A stretch of 64,000 bases of DNA from Anthonomus grandis grandis (taxonomy: Eukaryota; Arthropoda; Insecta; Coleoptera; Curculionidae). The DNA is taken from NCBI RefSeq assembly GCF_022605725.1, contig NC_065550.1:8494001-8558000 (forward strand). The letters are read 5' to 3'. Below are positions 53,040 to 63,149 of the stretch, piece by piece (the first letter of the stretch is position 1; the number at the start of each line of letters is the position of its first letter). Under the pieces are notes generated by a model, which searched no databases, was not told the origin of the DNA, and saw nothing but the letters and a program-made list of their open reading frames with translations. The translations under genes were made by a program, and so were the position numbers.

Positions 53040-55140
53040 CCTAAATATTTTAGCATTTGATCACTTGTGAATATTCGGTGATCCAACGATTTTTATACAG
53101 TGCTTTCATTTCAAAACGAACCACCGTCAATAACTTCTTAAAAACACACGTCAATTTACATATACAGGGAGACGTTTAATTTTATATTTGACAAAGTTCT
53201 GTCAATCACCTCCTTCGGTAGGGCAAATGGTCATTATTTTAAATGACAGGCAATTTTCCATCTTACTTTGAGAAAAAAATTACTGCAGGTTGAGGCGATT
53301 TACCAATAAAAATGTATGGTAATAAACATGATAAACTTAATAATCTGTTCATAAACTTAATGAACAGTTTCCAGGGATGTGGATTAGCAGGCTTGGTGCA
53401 ATTGAATGGCCCGCATGGTCGCCAGATTTAACGCCACCAGATATTTTCCTTTGGGGTATTTAAAAAGCAAAGTTCATAAAACCTCACCTGAAAATATTAA
53501 TGATTTTAAGGATCAAACTACTTGCCAATGTTTATAGCGGATAAACAATTGCCAATGTTCACGAGGAGTTTCAAAACAGAGACCATATTAACTTTGTGTC
53601 CCTCCAATCTCTGAATTTTTAGTTTCAAAACAGACTTTATTATTGTCTCGCGAATAATAGAGCACATTTCGAGCCCTTAATAAAATAAATTGTTTATTTT
53701 TTAAACAGATTTCAAACCCTTACTGTTTATAAGTGTATAAACTTAAATTTTTTATAGATCGTTGGGTGATAGATTGTCTGCCGTTTAAAATGATGTATCA
53801 CACTATAGGATAGCCATTTGACATATAAAATATTATTACCAAACATTTTAGCTCACTATTCGCTTGTACGTCAACCGATTTCATTTTTTTAGCACTGTTA
53901 ATTATTACTTTACACTTTAATTATACTTAAAATGTTGTGTCACCCGATGGAGGTTCCCATGACATATCAAAGTGAGGTTAGCTAGAGGTGAGGAGGTGAT
54001 AGACAGAACTTTGTCAAATATGAAATTAAATATCCCCTGAATATCTAAATTGACGAGTTTTTTTTAAGAAGTTTTTTTGTTTTTTAAGAAGTTATTAAGG
54101 GTGGTTCGTTTTGAAATGAAAGCACTGCATATTTTTTGGTATATTTAGGAAACTTACCTTAAATATATTATATTAAAACAAAATCCTTGAATGAAACGTT
54201 TTTTAACAAAAAAAACAACGATGTTCCTATGATCTTTATGAATACAAATTTTAAAAATACGCTATGGTATTGTCACGGGCTAATCACTTTTATATTTATT
54301 TAAAATATTTTTATTTTATTATTTATCATTTACTAAATTGTATTATTTAATTGGAACGTTGGACTTTATAACTAACTGTTAAATTGTTGACATAACTTAT
54401 CCAAGAGAATCAAACTAATATCTACTGTGAAAATAATTACTTCTAAGATATCTGTTTATGTTGATTTGGCATATATTTAAAATACAAATCCAGGTTTTTA
54501 AAGAAATTTCTCCATTGTTTCTTATATTAGTGAAGAATAAAACACCCAGCAACAATAAATTATTGAACAAAGATTTTCTCATCTCAATCATTAAGGTAAC
54601 CTAAAAGCTTAAGTGAAGATTCTGTTACTATAAATCCTAAATGTAGATAAAAATGGTAGTTGAGTTGAGATCAATATGATTTTGCTTTCTATTACTGGAG
54701 GATATGCTTAAGCTAATTGATTTGAGAGAACCACATTGCCTCTAATTAACTCTCGGAATTTTTGTCAAACTGGAGAAGTCCTAATATTTCATAAAAACGT
54801 CTAGAAAAAAGGTGTATCATTTGATCGCTATGTCAAATTGTGATTACTAAAATCCATACTTTTAACATTTGCAAGTTATAAAATATTGAGTCTCGATTAT
54901 ATAGTGGATACTGTGTGAGGCAAGATACTGTTTCCAATTCACAATAATTGTTGATCATCTTTGTTAGTATTAAGAGCAGTGTGGTGTGATTTGCAAATGA
55001 GAGCGTTTTTGAAGATGCGCCAGATTTTGAAGCTATTTAGGTTTAAGTCCTTAGATATTGTTTTAGTACATGAAGGTCTCAGGTCAAAGGGTCTAATTTG
55101 TTATACAAGTACTTTATAGTAAATTGTGTAATTATCTCAT
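53040..55140. repeat. dispersed repeat, copy 2 (interrupted by a mariner)
   Basis: The flanks of the 53096-54130 element and the following sequence align with copy 1 at 8.0-11.3 kb. TTAGGAAACTTA and ACGATGTTCCTATGA (54146-54220) match 8.06-8.17 kb. CTAATCACTTTTATATT to GAGAATCAAACTA (54279-54415) match 10.94-11.14 kb. TTTTGAAGCTATTT to ACTTTATAGTAA (55022-55125) match 11.16-11.29 kb. About 580 bases (54430-55010) have no counterpart in copy 1. The family is not recognised. Confidence 0.6.
53096..54130 (+). mobile_element. mariner-like element, 1 kb, with ~160 bp terminal inverted repeats
   Basis: The left end TACAGTGCTTTCATTTCAAA mirrors the right end TTTGAAATGAAAGCACTGCA. The arms share ACTTCTTAAAAA, ATATTCAGGG-type and TTTGACAAAGTTCTGTC blocks over about 160 bases. 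The middle keeps only the transposase C-terminus on the plus strand. EWPAWSPDLTPPDIFLWGYL-like sequence at about 53400-53460 is followed by KSKVHKTSPENINDF, then a duplicated, decayed version of the last helices (VHEEFQNR.. and a second copy at 53620-53690 ending AHFEPLIK-like). The third catalytic Asp region is visible. The first two are deleted. Confidence 0.85.
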
Positions 55141-56899
55141 TATATTATATTAGGTAATTTTTTTTTATTTAGGGTTGTGTTGGATTAGAGATATACCAGC
55201 CCTCACACTTAAAGATTAATATAAACGGTTATTTCATGCTAAAATAGAGTAATTATTTTAATATTTTTATATTAGTAATACGAAAAACAATAGAAAATTT
55301 ACTTACATTAAATTCGAAGAGAAAACTAGAATTTATCATTGATAGTTATTACAAACTTCCGACTTTTACTTAAAACTTATGGAATTATATCAAGTATGAG
55401 AGTATGTGAGTACTGCCAATAATCCTTGTAACAAAATTACAAATTGAAAATTTTTTGCACTGTACTGTTTTGAAAATGACATAATTTAGTTTTTTTCTCA
55501 AGTTTTTTTTGATTTTTTAATTTAAAATATGACTCATCAAAAAATGTTTTTGTCTATAATATTGACCGGGCCCTTTTTACTAAAAAACATTTTTTTTTGG
55601 AAAATCGTTATAAAGTCTTAAAATACTCAAATCAAAAGGATTAATAAATAAGTAATGTCCTTTCTAATAACAAAACAAAAAGGGTGTATCCTGTTCACCA
55701 CACAACAACCAGTTCAGGCATCGGCCAGGTATCCAGTCACAAAACAAAACTGGATCTATGGGTTAGCACTCAAATATAAATACACACGACAGAGTACAAG
55801 ACACACACATTACTTTTTATTACTTTAACAAGCTTGCTTAAGATAGGCTGATTCAAATAAAAAGTTCTTCAAAAGGATATTATTAGTATTGTGAGTGTAC
55901 TATTAAGTGACTTTCTAGCTTTGACTCTTAAAGCAAATAAACTGAAGTTTCATGGAAACGATTTCAGCATTTCTAACCTTTAGATCCGGTGAATAGAAAA
56001 ATTGCCTGGCGAGTTCCTTAATTATCGCTTATAAAAGGTTTAAAATCAAATTAAAGAAATTTTGAACAAATTTTGAACATTAAAGAAAAAATTTTTGTAA
56101 GTACTGCCAGGAGTATCTTGGCGAACGCAAATTAATTTAGCGGAACTTCCGCAATGTAATTTTGATGATCAGGATCCATTATTGACCGAATTTTAATTTA
56201 TTTTTGATGTTTAAGTCAATGGGAAAAACCTGAAAGAATTTTGTCAAGGAAGCCTGTAAACATAAAAGTGTATACTTATTCATAATTTCTTTGTAACCAA
56301 TCAGCATGTGAAAGCTCTGAGACTCTTCCATTTCCACATTGACCCAACTTAAAACTAAAATAATAATCTTCACATTAGGTTACTCAGGCTAGTTAACTGA
56401 CTATTTATAAACGCGATAACCATCTTAATAAAAGTCCGACAACTTGCTGAGGCAATGATGTTCCGAAAATTATTCTAACGGTTGTTAATAATTTGTTTTT
56501 TTTTTATGTTATAAGATTAGATGATGAGTTCAACCATCTGCTGAAGTTGGCTTTGGGAAGCACGAAAAACGTTTTTTTTTCAACTGAAATTTGCAATATT
56601 TACATAGGGTAAGTGCGATTTATGTGAGGCTACATTTGAAATAACTTGATTTGTCAGATTTCTAATTATCTTAAGATTATTAAAAGACCAGTTTTATACA
56701 GATAGTTTGTCTAATAATAATTTTTGAGAGCTCACCTACTGTTTTTTAATTGTTTGACTAACGGAACTGTACATATTGTCTGATGTGAACATAACAGCAA
56801 AAGTTGGGTTTGGTTACTAGGTATTTTCTCAGTCAGTAATTTTTAAATAATAATATTCGCAAGATATCAGTATTCAATAAAACATGGTGTTCTGTAGCG
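55141..56899. other. unassigned AT-rich DNA
   Basis: No coding similarity or termini were recognised. A minus-strand frame at 56373-56179 has no motif I can name. Base composition is similar to the introns. Confidence 0.55.
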
Positions 56900-59595
56900 A
56901 AGCATTGAAATGTTTATTGATTTAGACAATATACAATTAGGAATTATATACGAAATAAAATATCTTATAAATGGCCGCCACGGCTTTGCTGGTATATGCG
57001 TACCCTTTTGACCAAATTTTCAATGCAGTTATTGCATACATGTAGTAGTATTTCATTGATACAGCGTCTAATTTCAGCTTTAAATGCTTCGATGGTTGCA
57101 GGTTTATTGGCATAAATCTGTGTCACAAGATTTGGTCAAATGCCTCAGGTTGCAGTAGCATTTCGTTACAAATGCTACACCTTTGTCTGCCACAGATTAT
57201 TGACCATATAACAAAAATTATAAATTCTAGTTTAGAATCAGGCTACTTTTCACAGCCTTGACGTGAGTCAATTGTGTACCCCATACCCATTGTCTATGCA
57301 CAGTTGTCATTTTATCTTACTGATAGTAACATACTTCCAACTAAACAGTCTGGTTTTAGAGAAGGAGTCAGTACAGCTACCACTCTGTTGAACATCATAG
57401 ACAACATAATAAGGGCTCTCGATAAAAAACTGACCGTAATTTTAGTTGCCTTAGATTATTCAAAGGCTTTCGATGTAATCGATCATGACTTGTTAGTCGC
57501 CAAGTTAAAGTTTTATGGTTGTAATGAAGTTGTTTTTTCTTTTTTTAAGTCCTATCTCTAAAATCGTACTCAACGAGTATGTCTCAATAACAACTACTCC
57601 GATTCGAAACACATAATTTCGGTAGTTCCTGAAGGATCGATTCTTGGACCTCTTCTATTCTTGCTATATACTTCGAATCTTCCTTTAGTCGTAAAAAGCT
57701 CTAAGGTGTACCAGTACGCTGACGGTACTCAGTTAATTCATTATTTCGATCCAGATTATATAAGAACAGGCTTTTGAAAGTATAAATAGAGACCTAAACT
57801 TAATCTTACCCTACTCGAAAGAACACAATCTTAATATTAATGCTAATAAGACTAAGGTATTACTTTTTGCCAATAAAAATCGTCGTGCTAACGTTGAAAA
57901 AAATATATACATTCAATATGATAATAACCCCTTGGCTTTTGCTGAGAGGGTCAAGATTCTTGGTCTAACTATTGATTCTTCTTTAAGATTCCAAGGATAT
58001 ATTAGTGCTGTCTTGCAGAGGTGCTATTTGCGTATGCGTTTGCTCTATGCTAACAATCATATTTTAAATTTTAAGACAAGAAAAAACTCTCAGTATCGTG
58101 AGTGTTATCCATTTTAAATTACTGTTTTATGTACTGTATTATCCTTGTCTTGATAAAATAGCCCAGCAGAAACTGCAACGTGTACAAAATACGTGTTGTC
58201 GATTTGTGTGTAATTTAAGAAAATTTGATCATTTGTCCATATCGATTGCAGTGGCTAAAAATGTCATTTCTTTTTAAGTTTCATTTTCTTACATTTATGT
58301 GTCGGCTCTATAAAAGCCAAAAGTCAAAATATCTGTTAGAGAAATTGATTCCAAGAAATGCGATTCATGATAGAGATATAAGACATAAGACTCTGAAATT
58401 GCCACACCATAGCACAGCTCTTTTCTCATGTATAGTTATACTTACATTGCCGTAACAATTTTTAATCGATTTAGACCAAATTTTTCAATTCCAATATCTC
58501 GCTTTAAAAATGATTATAAAACTTTGTTCTTGGAGGAACAATAGCACACTTAGTTTTTTTTTCTCTGCGGATTTACAGATGTATTTCATTAGTTTTTTTC
58601 TCTTTATTTGTCCTTTGATTAATGTTTATATTACTATTACTGCTTGTTTTACTTATACCAAATAAAGATATAGTTATTTATTATTATTACAATTCTAGTC
58701 ACCAAATCGGGAAATGACATGACCAGGAGCAAACTCGTGCAAGATTGTCGGTGTTTCACGGGTGATATGACATGTAACACCGTCCTGCTCAAACCATGTC
58801 GTCAAGATCAATAGCTTTCCAATTAGCCACAAGAAACTGTGTTATCATTGCACGATAACGTTCGTCTTTCACCGTTACTGTAGTAGCTTTTTCGTTTTCG
58901 AAGAAAAACGGTCCTATTATCGTAATAGGACTAGACACAGGTATAATAATTACTCCATTGTGGATCCTTTCTGATGAATCATCCGTGGATGTTCTAAGTC
59001 CCAAATGTGGCAGTTTCAGCTATTAATGAAGACATCGAGGTTATAAGAAGCCTCATCACTGAAAATGATTTTGCTTGCAAAATAACCAAGTTTCAAATTT
59101 TCTTCGCTGTTCATGGTCTGCTGGCAGAAGTTGTTGAGTCGTTGCCATGTTGCTGTAAATCTTTAGGGTGACTTCGCTGAAGAGTGCCTGCTGAAATTTT
59201 TTTGCTCGATGACAAATTGACGTTTCTGGCCTTTCTTTCACACCCTCGCGAACTGTCGTGATGCTTTATTCTGAACGATCTCTGCGAGCTCGTATCGTTT
59301 GTTTCACATTTTTAACCGAACCAGTACTTTCGAATTTTTTGAATATTCTTCTCACAATATATGAATTATAAACATTATTTCGATCGAACATTGGACGCAT
59401 TTAACCACACACAACGAATAGTGGTAATTAAACTTTCACCGTTTTAAAAATAATTTTTGACAATCAGAAGGCCTTGTTCTACCGTGTAATGCGACACGGT
59501 TACCAACTCCTATCTGTTAACTTGCGATCTGTCATATCATAATCACGTGGCGCGCAATTTACATCTTAAGTTCTTATTGAAACACTCCTTATAAG
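56900..59595 (-). mobile_element. mariner-like transposon, second subfamily, split by a LINE
   Basis: This is the same subfamily as 43421-44530. In minus orientation it starts near 59595 with GGAGTGTTTCAATAAGAAC. Coding follows: RERPETSICHRAKKF-like sequence then LLPADHEQRRKFETWLF (59241-59056), SKIIFSDEASYNLDVFIN with the first catalytic Asp, GLRTSTDDSSERIHNGVI-like sequence, ITIIGPFFFENEKATTVTVK and DERYRAMITQFLVANW (59004-58800), then FEQDGVTCHITRETPTILHE with the second Asp and HVISRFGD at the LINE junction. Beyond the LINE, ANKPATIEAFKAEIRRCINE and VKRVRIYQQSRGGHL complete the C-terminus (57110-56960). Many small frameshifts are present. Confidence 0.85.
57231..58690 (+). mobile_element. 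LINE RT nested in the mariner, 8 bp target duplication
   Basis: AATTCTAG flanks the insertion (57223-57230 and 58691-58698). On the plus strand the RT begins within the palm: SNILPTKQSGFREGVSTATT, VALDYSKAFDVIDHDLLV, VVPEGSILGPLLFLLYTSNL, then YQYADGTQLIHYF. In that last block the second catalytic Asp is Gly. NINANKTKVLLFANKNRR, RVKILGLTIDSSLRF and thumb sequence KIAQQKLQRVQNTCCRFVCN follow, with frameshifts, up to about 58455. The 3' UTR ends in AATAAAGATATAG and a TTA-repeat tail (58675-58690). The 5' end is truncated. Confidence 0.88.
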
Positions 59596-59865
59596 ATCTG
59601 ATGTAGTTGATAAATAAGCATAAGTACTGTATCCTATATATTAGAACATCAGGATAAAGTAATGCTCCACTCTTGATAATCAGGGACAACTCGATTTACA
59701 CCTGGCTACCAGCTACTTTTTTACCGTAACAATAAGAAAATTAGACTAGGTGTGAACTTTTGGCTAAACATTTTCTAAAAATCAGCAAATAATTTTCTAA
59801 AAATATTTTTACCCTAATCGTTAATATACACATTATATTCTGATATATGAAATATATTTTTTTAT

Positions 59866-60163
59866 ACAGGTGTCCCCAAAAGCTACCGACAAATTTAAGG
59901 GGTGTTAGGGACAGCAACACAAAAATAATTCGGTCAAATCATTTCACATTCTTTTACTCCTGCAAGTCAAATATAAAATCCACTACTCAACCGTGATAAA
60001 AGAGCCTTATTTTAAGAACGACCGCCCATCAATGAATATAATAGACAATTATTTGCATTTTGTAGTCGACGATAAATAAAATGGTGTTTGTCGCGGATGA
60101 CGAATCATTATTAAGTCTGCGCCGCTATAAGTCAAACGACTGGTTTTCAAGTAGGACACCTGT
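59866..60163. repeat. possible 300 bp MITE
   Basis: ACAGGTGTCC at 59866 is matched by its exact complement GGACACCTGT ending at 60163. The left end, ATACAGGTGTCCCCAAAAGC, resembles the mariner termini. Inner arms match only weakly. No coding. Confidence 0.45.
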
Positions 60164-60407
60164 TCGCGAGATGTCGACAATCTTTGATGGTGTTATTTTA
60201 TTCTTTTAATGATTTAAATATTTTTTTTTAATGGCTGTAGATGTAGTGACGTTAAAATGGTATAGGTATTTTGGGTTAAGGTGTGTCGTTAAATTCCCAG
60301 GATATCACGTTTTTAAATTTCTTCCTATTCACCATATTTAACCAATCTGTCATCTGCCTTATCGGTTCAATAAAAGCAGCAGGGTTAGTAAAGAGCAGAT
60401 TGCAAAA
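60164..60407. other. unassigned spacer
   Basis: Nothing recognised. Mixed AT-rich sequence without termini or frames. Confidence 0.5.
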
Positions 60408-60561
60408 TATAGGTTAAGGAAGACCAATAATGGAATTGTCTTAGAAAATAAGCTATAAATAGCTGGCTTAGAAAATAAGCTTAGAAAATAAGCTAAGGCT
60501 AATTGTCTTAGAAAATAAGCTAACTAATACATACTTAATACAACGTATTAAGTATGTATTA
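60408..60561. repeat. short interspersed direct repeats next to a perfect palindrome
   Basis: CTTAGAAAATAAGCT occurs four times between about 60434 and 60522, at uneven spacing. The repeats are followed directly by a perfect 17-base inverted repeat, TAATACATACTTAATAC (60525-60541), 3-base loop, and its complement (60545-60561). The repeated unit itself contains AGCTTATTTTCTAAG symmetry. This is a locally unstable, slippage-prone patch with no sign of coding. Confidence 0.85.
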
Positions 60562-61139
60562 TGTATAGATATGTAAAATTAATACCTAATTATACTTTTA
60601 TGTATTGTAAGCGTCATTATTTCTAGCATAATTTTTAACCTAAATATTGCATTGGAAATATACTGCAGATATTAATCATTCAAAGAATCTACAGTTATTT
60701 TGTTGGGTGTTATGTTAGAAAATACTAACAATTATCGAAAATGTTAATTATGAAATATGTTAATTATTCACATATTTCTTCTAAATACGTGAATAGGTAT
60801 ATTTTTGAGAGTATAGTATAGTTCAAGATAGTATTTTCCAAATTGATATTTATTTAAATAGTGACGTAATATACATTTATTACGTCAATAAATACAATAA
60901 ATAACACTAATCACACCCAGAATACAACGTTATTCATATTATAGGCAAGGAACTCCTCAGAATAAAAAAATGTATTAGGTAAGAAAATGTTAAATACCTT
61001 TTTTAAAAGTGAAAAAATAGTCCATACTTGCCACCAACAAGTCTCGACAACAATAGAATGTAAACAAATAAAAATGAAAAATTAAAATTAAAGACAATAA
61101 TAATAAATAGAGGTTTTTTGATATGTAATCAAACCCTGG
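60562..61139. other. unassigned AT-rich DNA
   Basis: No coding or transposon end was recognised. A small inverted pair TGACGTAAT / ATTACGTCA (about 60862-60888) encloses 8 bases and contains CRE-like TGACGT words. Confidence 0.5.
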
Positions 61140-61172
61140 GGCGTGTGTCTGGTGCCAGTTTTAAACCTTTTA

Positions 61173-61215
61173 CCCCATGATGATGGACACGACTGTGACC
61201 GAAACATGTATAGGG
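61173..61215 (+). ncRNA. hammerhead-ribozyme-like motif, upstream of the Penelope-like RT
   Basis: The order is CCCC, then ATGATGA (61177-61183, against the consensus CUGAUGA), then GGACAC / GTGACC (61185-61190 and 61195-61200, five of six pairs) with a GACT loop. GAAA follows (61201-61204), then the self-complementary ACATGT and AGGG (61212-61215), which closes stem I with CCCC. Hammerhead ribozymes with very short stem III are known in Penelope-like elements. The first core base is A instead of C, which would abolish cleavage, so this is read as a decayed ribozyme. Confidence 0.42.
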
Positions 61216-61246
61216 AATTTTAAGTTAACTAAATGTTTAATAAATA

Positions 61247-61283
61247 AGTGGAGGGAGACTGCAGGATTTTCATTTTACCTTAA
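61247..61283 (+). repeat. Penelope-family tail repeat
   Basis: GTGGAGGGAGACTGCAGGAT followed by TTTCATTTTACCTTAA matches, with two substitutions, the tail of the 106 bp insertion at 47.7 kb. It follows the hammerhead-like motif by about 30 bases, so the two together look like one conserved terminal module. Confidence 0.7.
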
Positions 61284-62715
61284 CCTTTTTTAAAGATAGT
61301 TAGTGAAAGCGTTATAAAATTAAAAGTAATTTATTAAGAATTTTACACCTATTCGAGTCTAGATCACTTCCATGACGTGTCGGGTAATCATAGCCATAGT
61401 GGTGCATTTGAAACTTCATTGGATTCTCTTTAACATACACGAGACATTAATAAATAAAAACGGCATGAAAAGTGAGAATCTCCAAATCCCGGAAAGCATG
61501 TTGGCCATCTTCCCAGTAATGCAAAGAAGACATAATATGAACCATGCGCTTCTGCAATGTTCAATACAAAAACCTGGTGACCGAGTTTGCCCTCCCCTAT
61601 GCAAAGACGCCCTAGGACATATCTCAATGGCAAAGCGTATAGTAAGTAGTGTTTAAAGTATATACAGAAACACGACTCTCTAAGCTTCTTCTTAGAAATA
61701 CTATTAAAATTGACCCCAATTTTTTACAGTCACATTCTCTCTCTGGGTCTCATGTCAGCTTAAAGTCGAGCTGCACCCCAGATATTTTACGCACTTTTGA
61801 ACCTCACAATCGGGAATATCTCTTCTCTTTTTTGTTTTGTTTGAGGGTTTACTGACAACTTTATTTGAGGCAAATTAAGCATTGGTTTTTGACTGTGTCC
61901 CCAATGCCAGCTCAGCTTACTGCTCAGCCAGCTGTAATATCTATCGTGAACCCTAGCAGCATTTTATTTAATAGGTGTAGTATGCTTTTTTACATCTTAT
62001 ATAATATGGAAATGTTTTTCACGATTGTTTTTAGGTGAAGTTTTCTTTGGAACCCTATAACCCAAATCTTAATAAATTAATTTTAAAAAATTTTTTAAAA
62101 ATATTACAAAAATAAATTTATCCTAAACTTTATGAAATGAAATATTTCCAGTAGTGGCCAACATAATATACATGGAGTGGTTTCAGGAGCACGCTTTAAG
62201 GACAGCTCAATCCAAACTCAAGGTGTGGCTTCTACATGCCATTGTATATTTGGGATTTTTTATTCACATTTATTATTTGGGATTACAAAGCTAGCAAACT
62301 TTCTGGAGCACATTAGTAATATAACGCCAAGCATAAATTTGAGGATGGGATTGGAAACTGAGTCAGTACTGCCCTTCTTAGATGTTCTTGTAAAGTAAAT
62401 ATATGCCTAATCAGTCTGAATCATGCGAGCTTTAGTATCGAAGACAAAACCAAAATGCCTATTGGACACCAAGAGTTGTGTATACCTCTGAATGAGGAGT
62501 CATACATAAACAAGACAAAGCGATCACCGTAACACCCTTGGTCTAATGGCCTCAGCATACATTAGATAGAAGCAAAAATTTTGTGCAAGCAACTTGTATT
62601 CTTAAGATCTGAAGACCCCTACAGTCAGGACGCTACAAGATCTAATGCTTCACACATGACCGAATATCCACACCTCTAGTCTATAAACCGGTAGATTAGG
62701 TAGCTGTTACTTTAC

Positions 62716-62752
62716 ACTTGATAACGGTTGGAGATATTTCCCAACCGAAACA
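62716..62752 (+). ncRNA. second hammerhead-like motif, downstream of the Penelope-like RT
   Basis: CTTGATAA (62717-62724) stands where CUGAUGA is expected. It is followed by a stem GGTTGG / CCAACC with all six pairs matched (62726-62731 and 62741-62746) and an intervening AGATATTTC loop. GAAA follows at 62747-62750, then CATCATG. The GAAACAT run is shared with the upstream motif. The core is damaged and stem I pairing is not clear. Confidence 0.3.
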
Positions 62753-62760
62753 TCATGCCA

Positions 62761-63149
62761 ATTTTAAAATCAAGACAATGGAAGTTCGAAGATTGGACTT
62801 GGATTGGATTAGACGAATATTTTATTATTTTCACTTTACATCTGCGGCCTTATAAGAGATTTTATTGTCCTCTATTTCTATTAATCTTATTTTCTTTATT
62901 ACTGCATACTAGATTTCCCTCTGCTTATTGTGCCGTTTATGTAGTTTTTTTTTTCTAAAATATCTATTCTTTTCAAGTTGCAAAAGAATACTGTAAGTAT
63001 ATATAAGTATATTTTGGCATTCATTTAAATAAAAAAAATTCTCACACATTTGTTCTTATATAAAGTTAAATACTGATTATAGTGGGAAATGACCAAAGCG
63101 GCAAACAAACCATGATCTTAAGTTACTTATGTGACACTACTACACGAAC
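62761..63149. other. unassigned spacer
   Basis: AT-rich sequence. The plus-strand frame at 62728-62958 encodes a hydrophobic tail without a recognisable family, probably fortuitous. Confidence 0.5.

Larger units (their letters stand above)
61140..62760 (+). mobile_element. Penelope-like retroelement remnant
   Basis: At 62290-62398 the plus strand encodes LANFLEHISNITPSINLRMG then SVLPFLDVLVK. This follows the Penelope RT pattern (L..FLEH.N...P.I.FTME.E....LPFLDVLV) closely in spacing. Downstream, in broken frames, are VYRKPTHT-like and HRAEAI-like traces (62480-62620). A hammerhead-like motif followed by the family tail (61173-61283) precedes the RT, and a second hammerhead-like motif (62716-62752) follows it, the layout of a Penelope element between its pseudo-LTRs. 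Frames between 61370 and 61860 are not recognised. No GIY-YIG endonuclease was seen. Heavily decayed. Confidence 0.6.
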
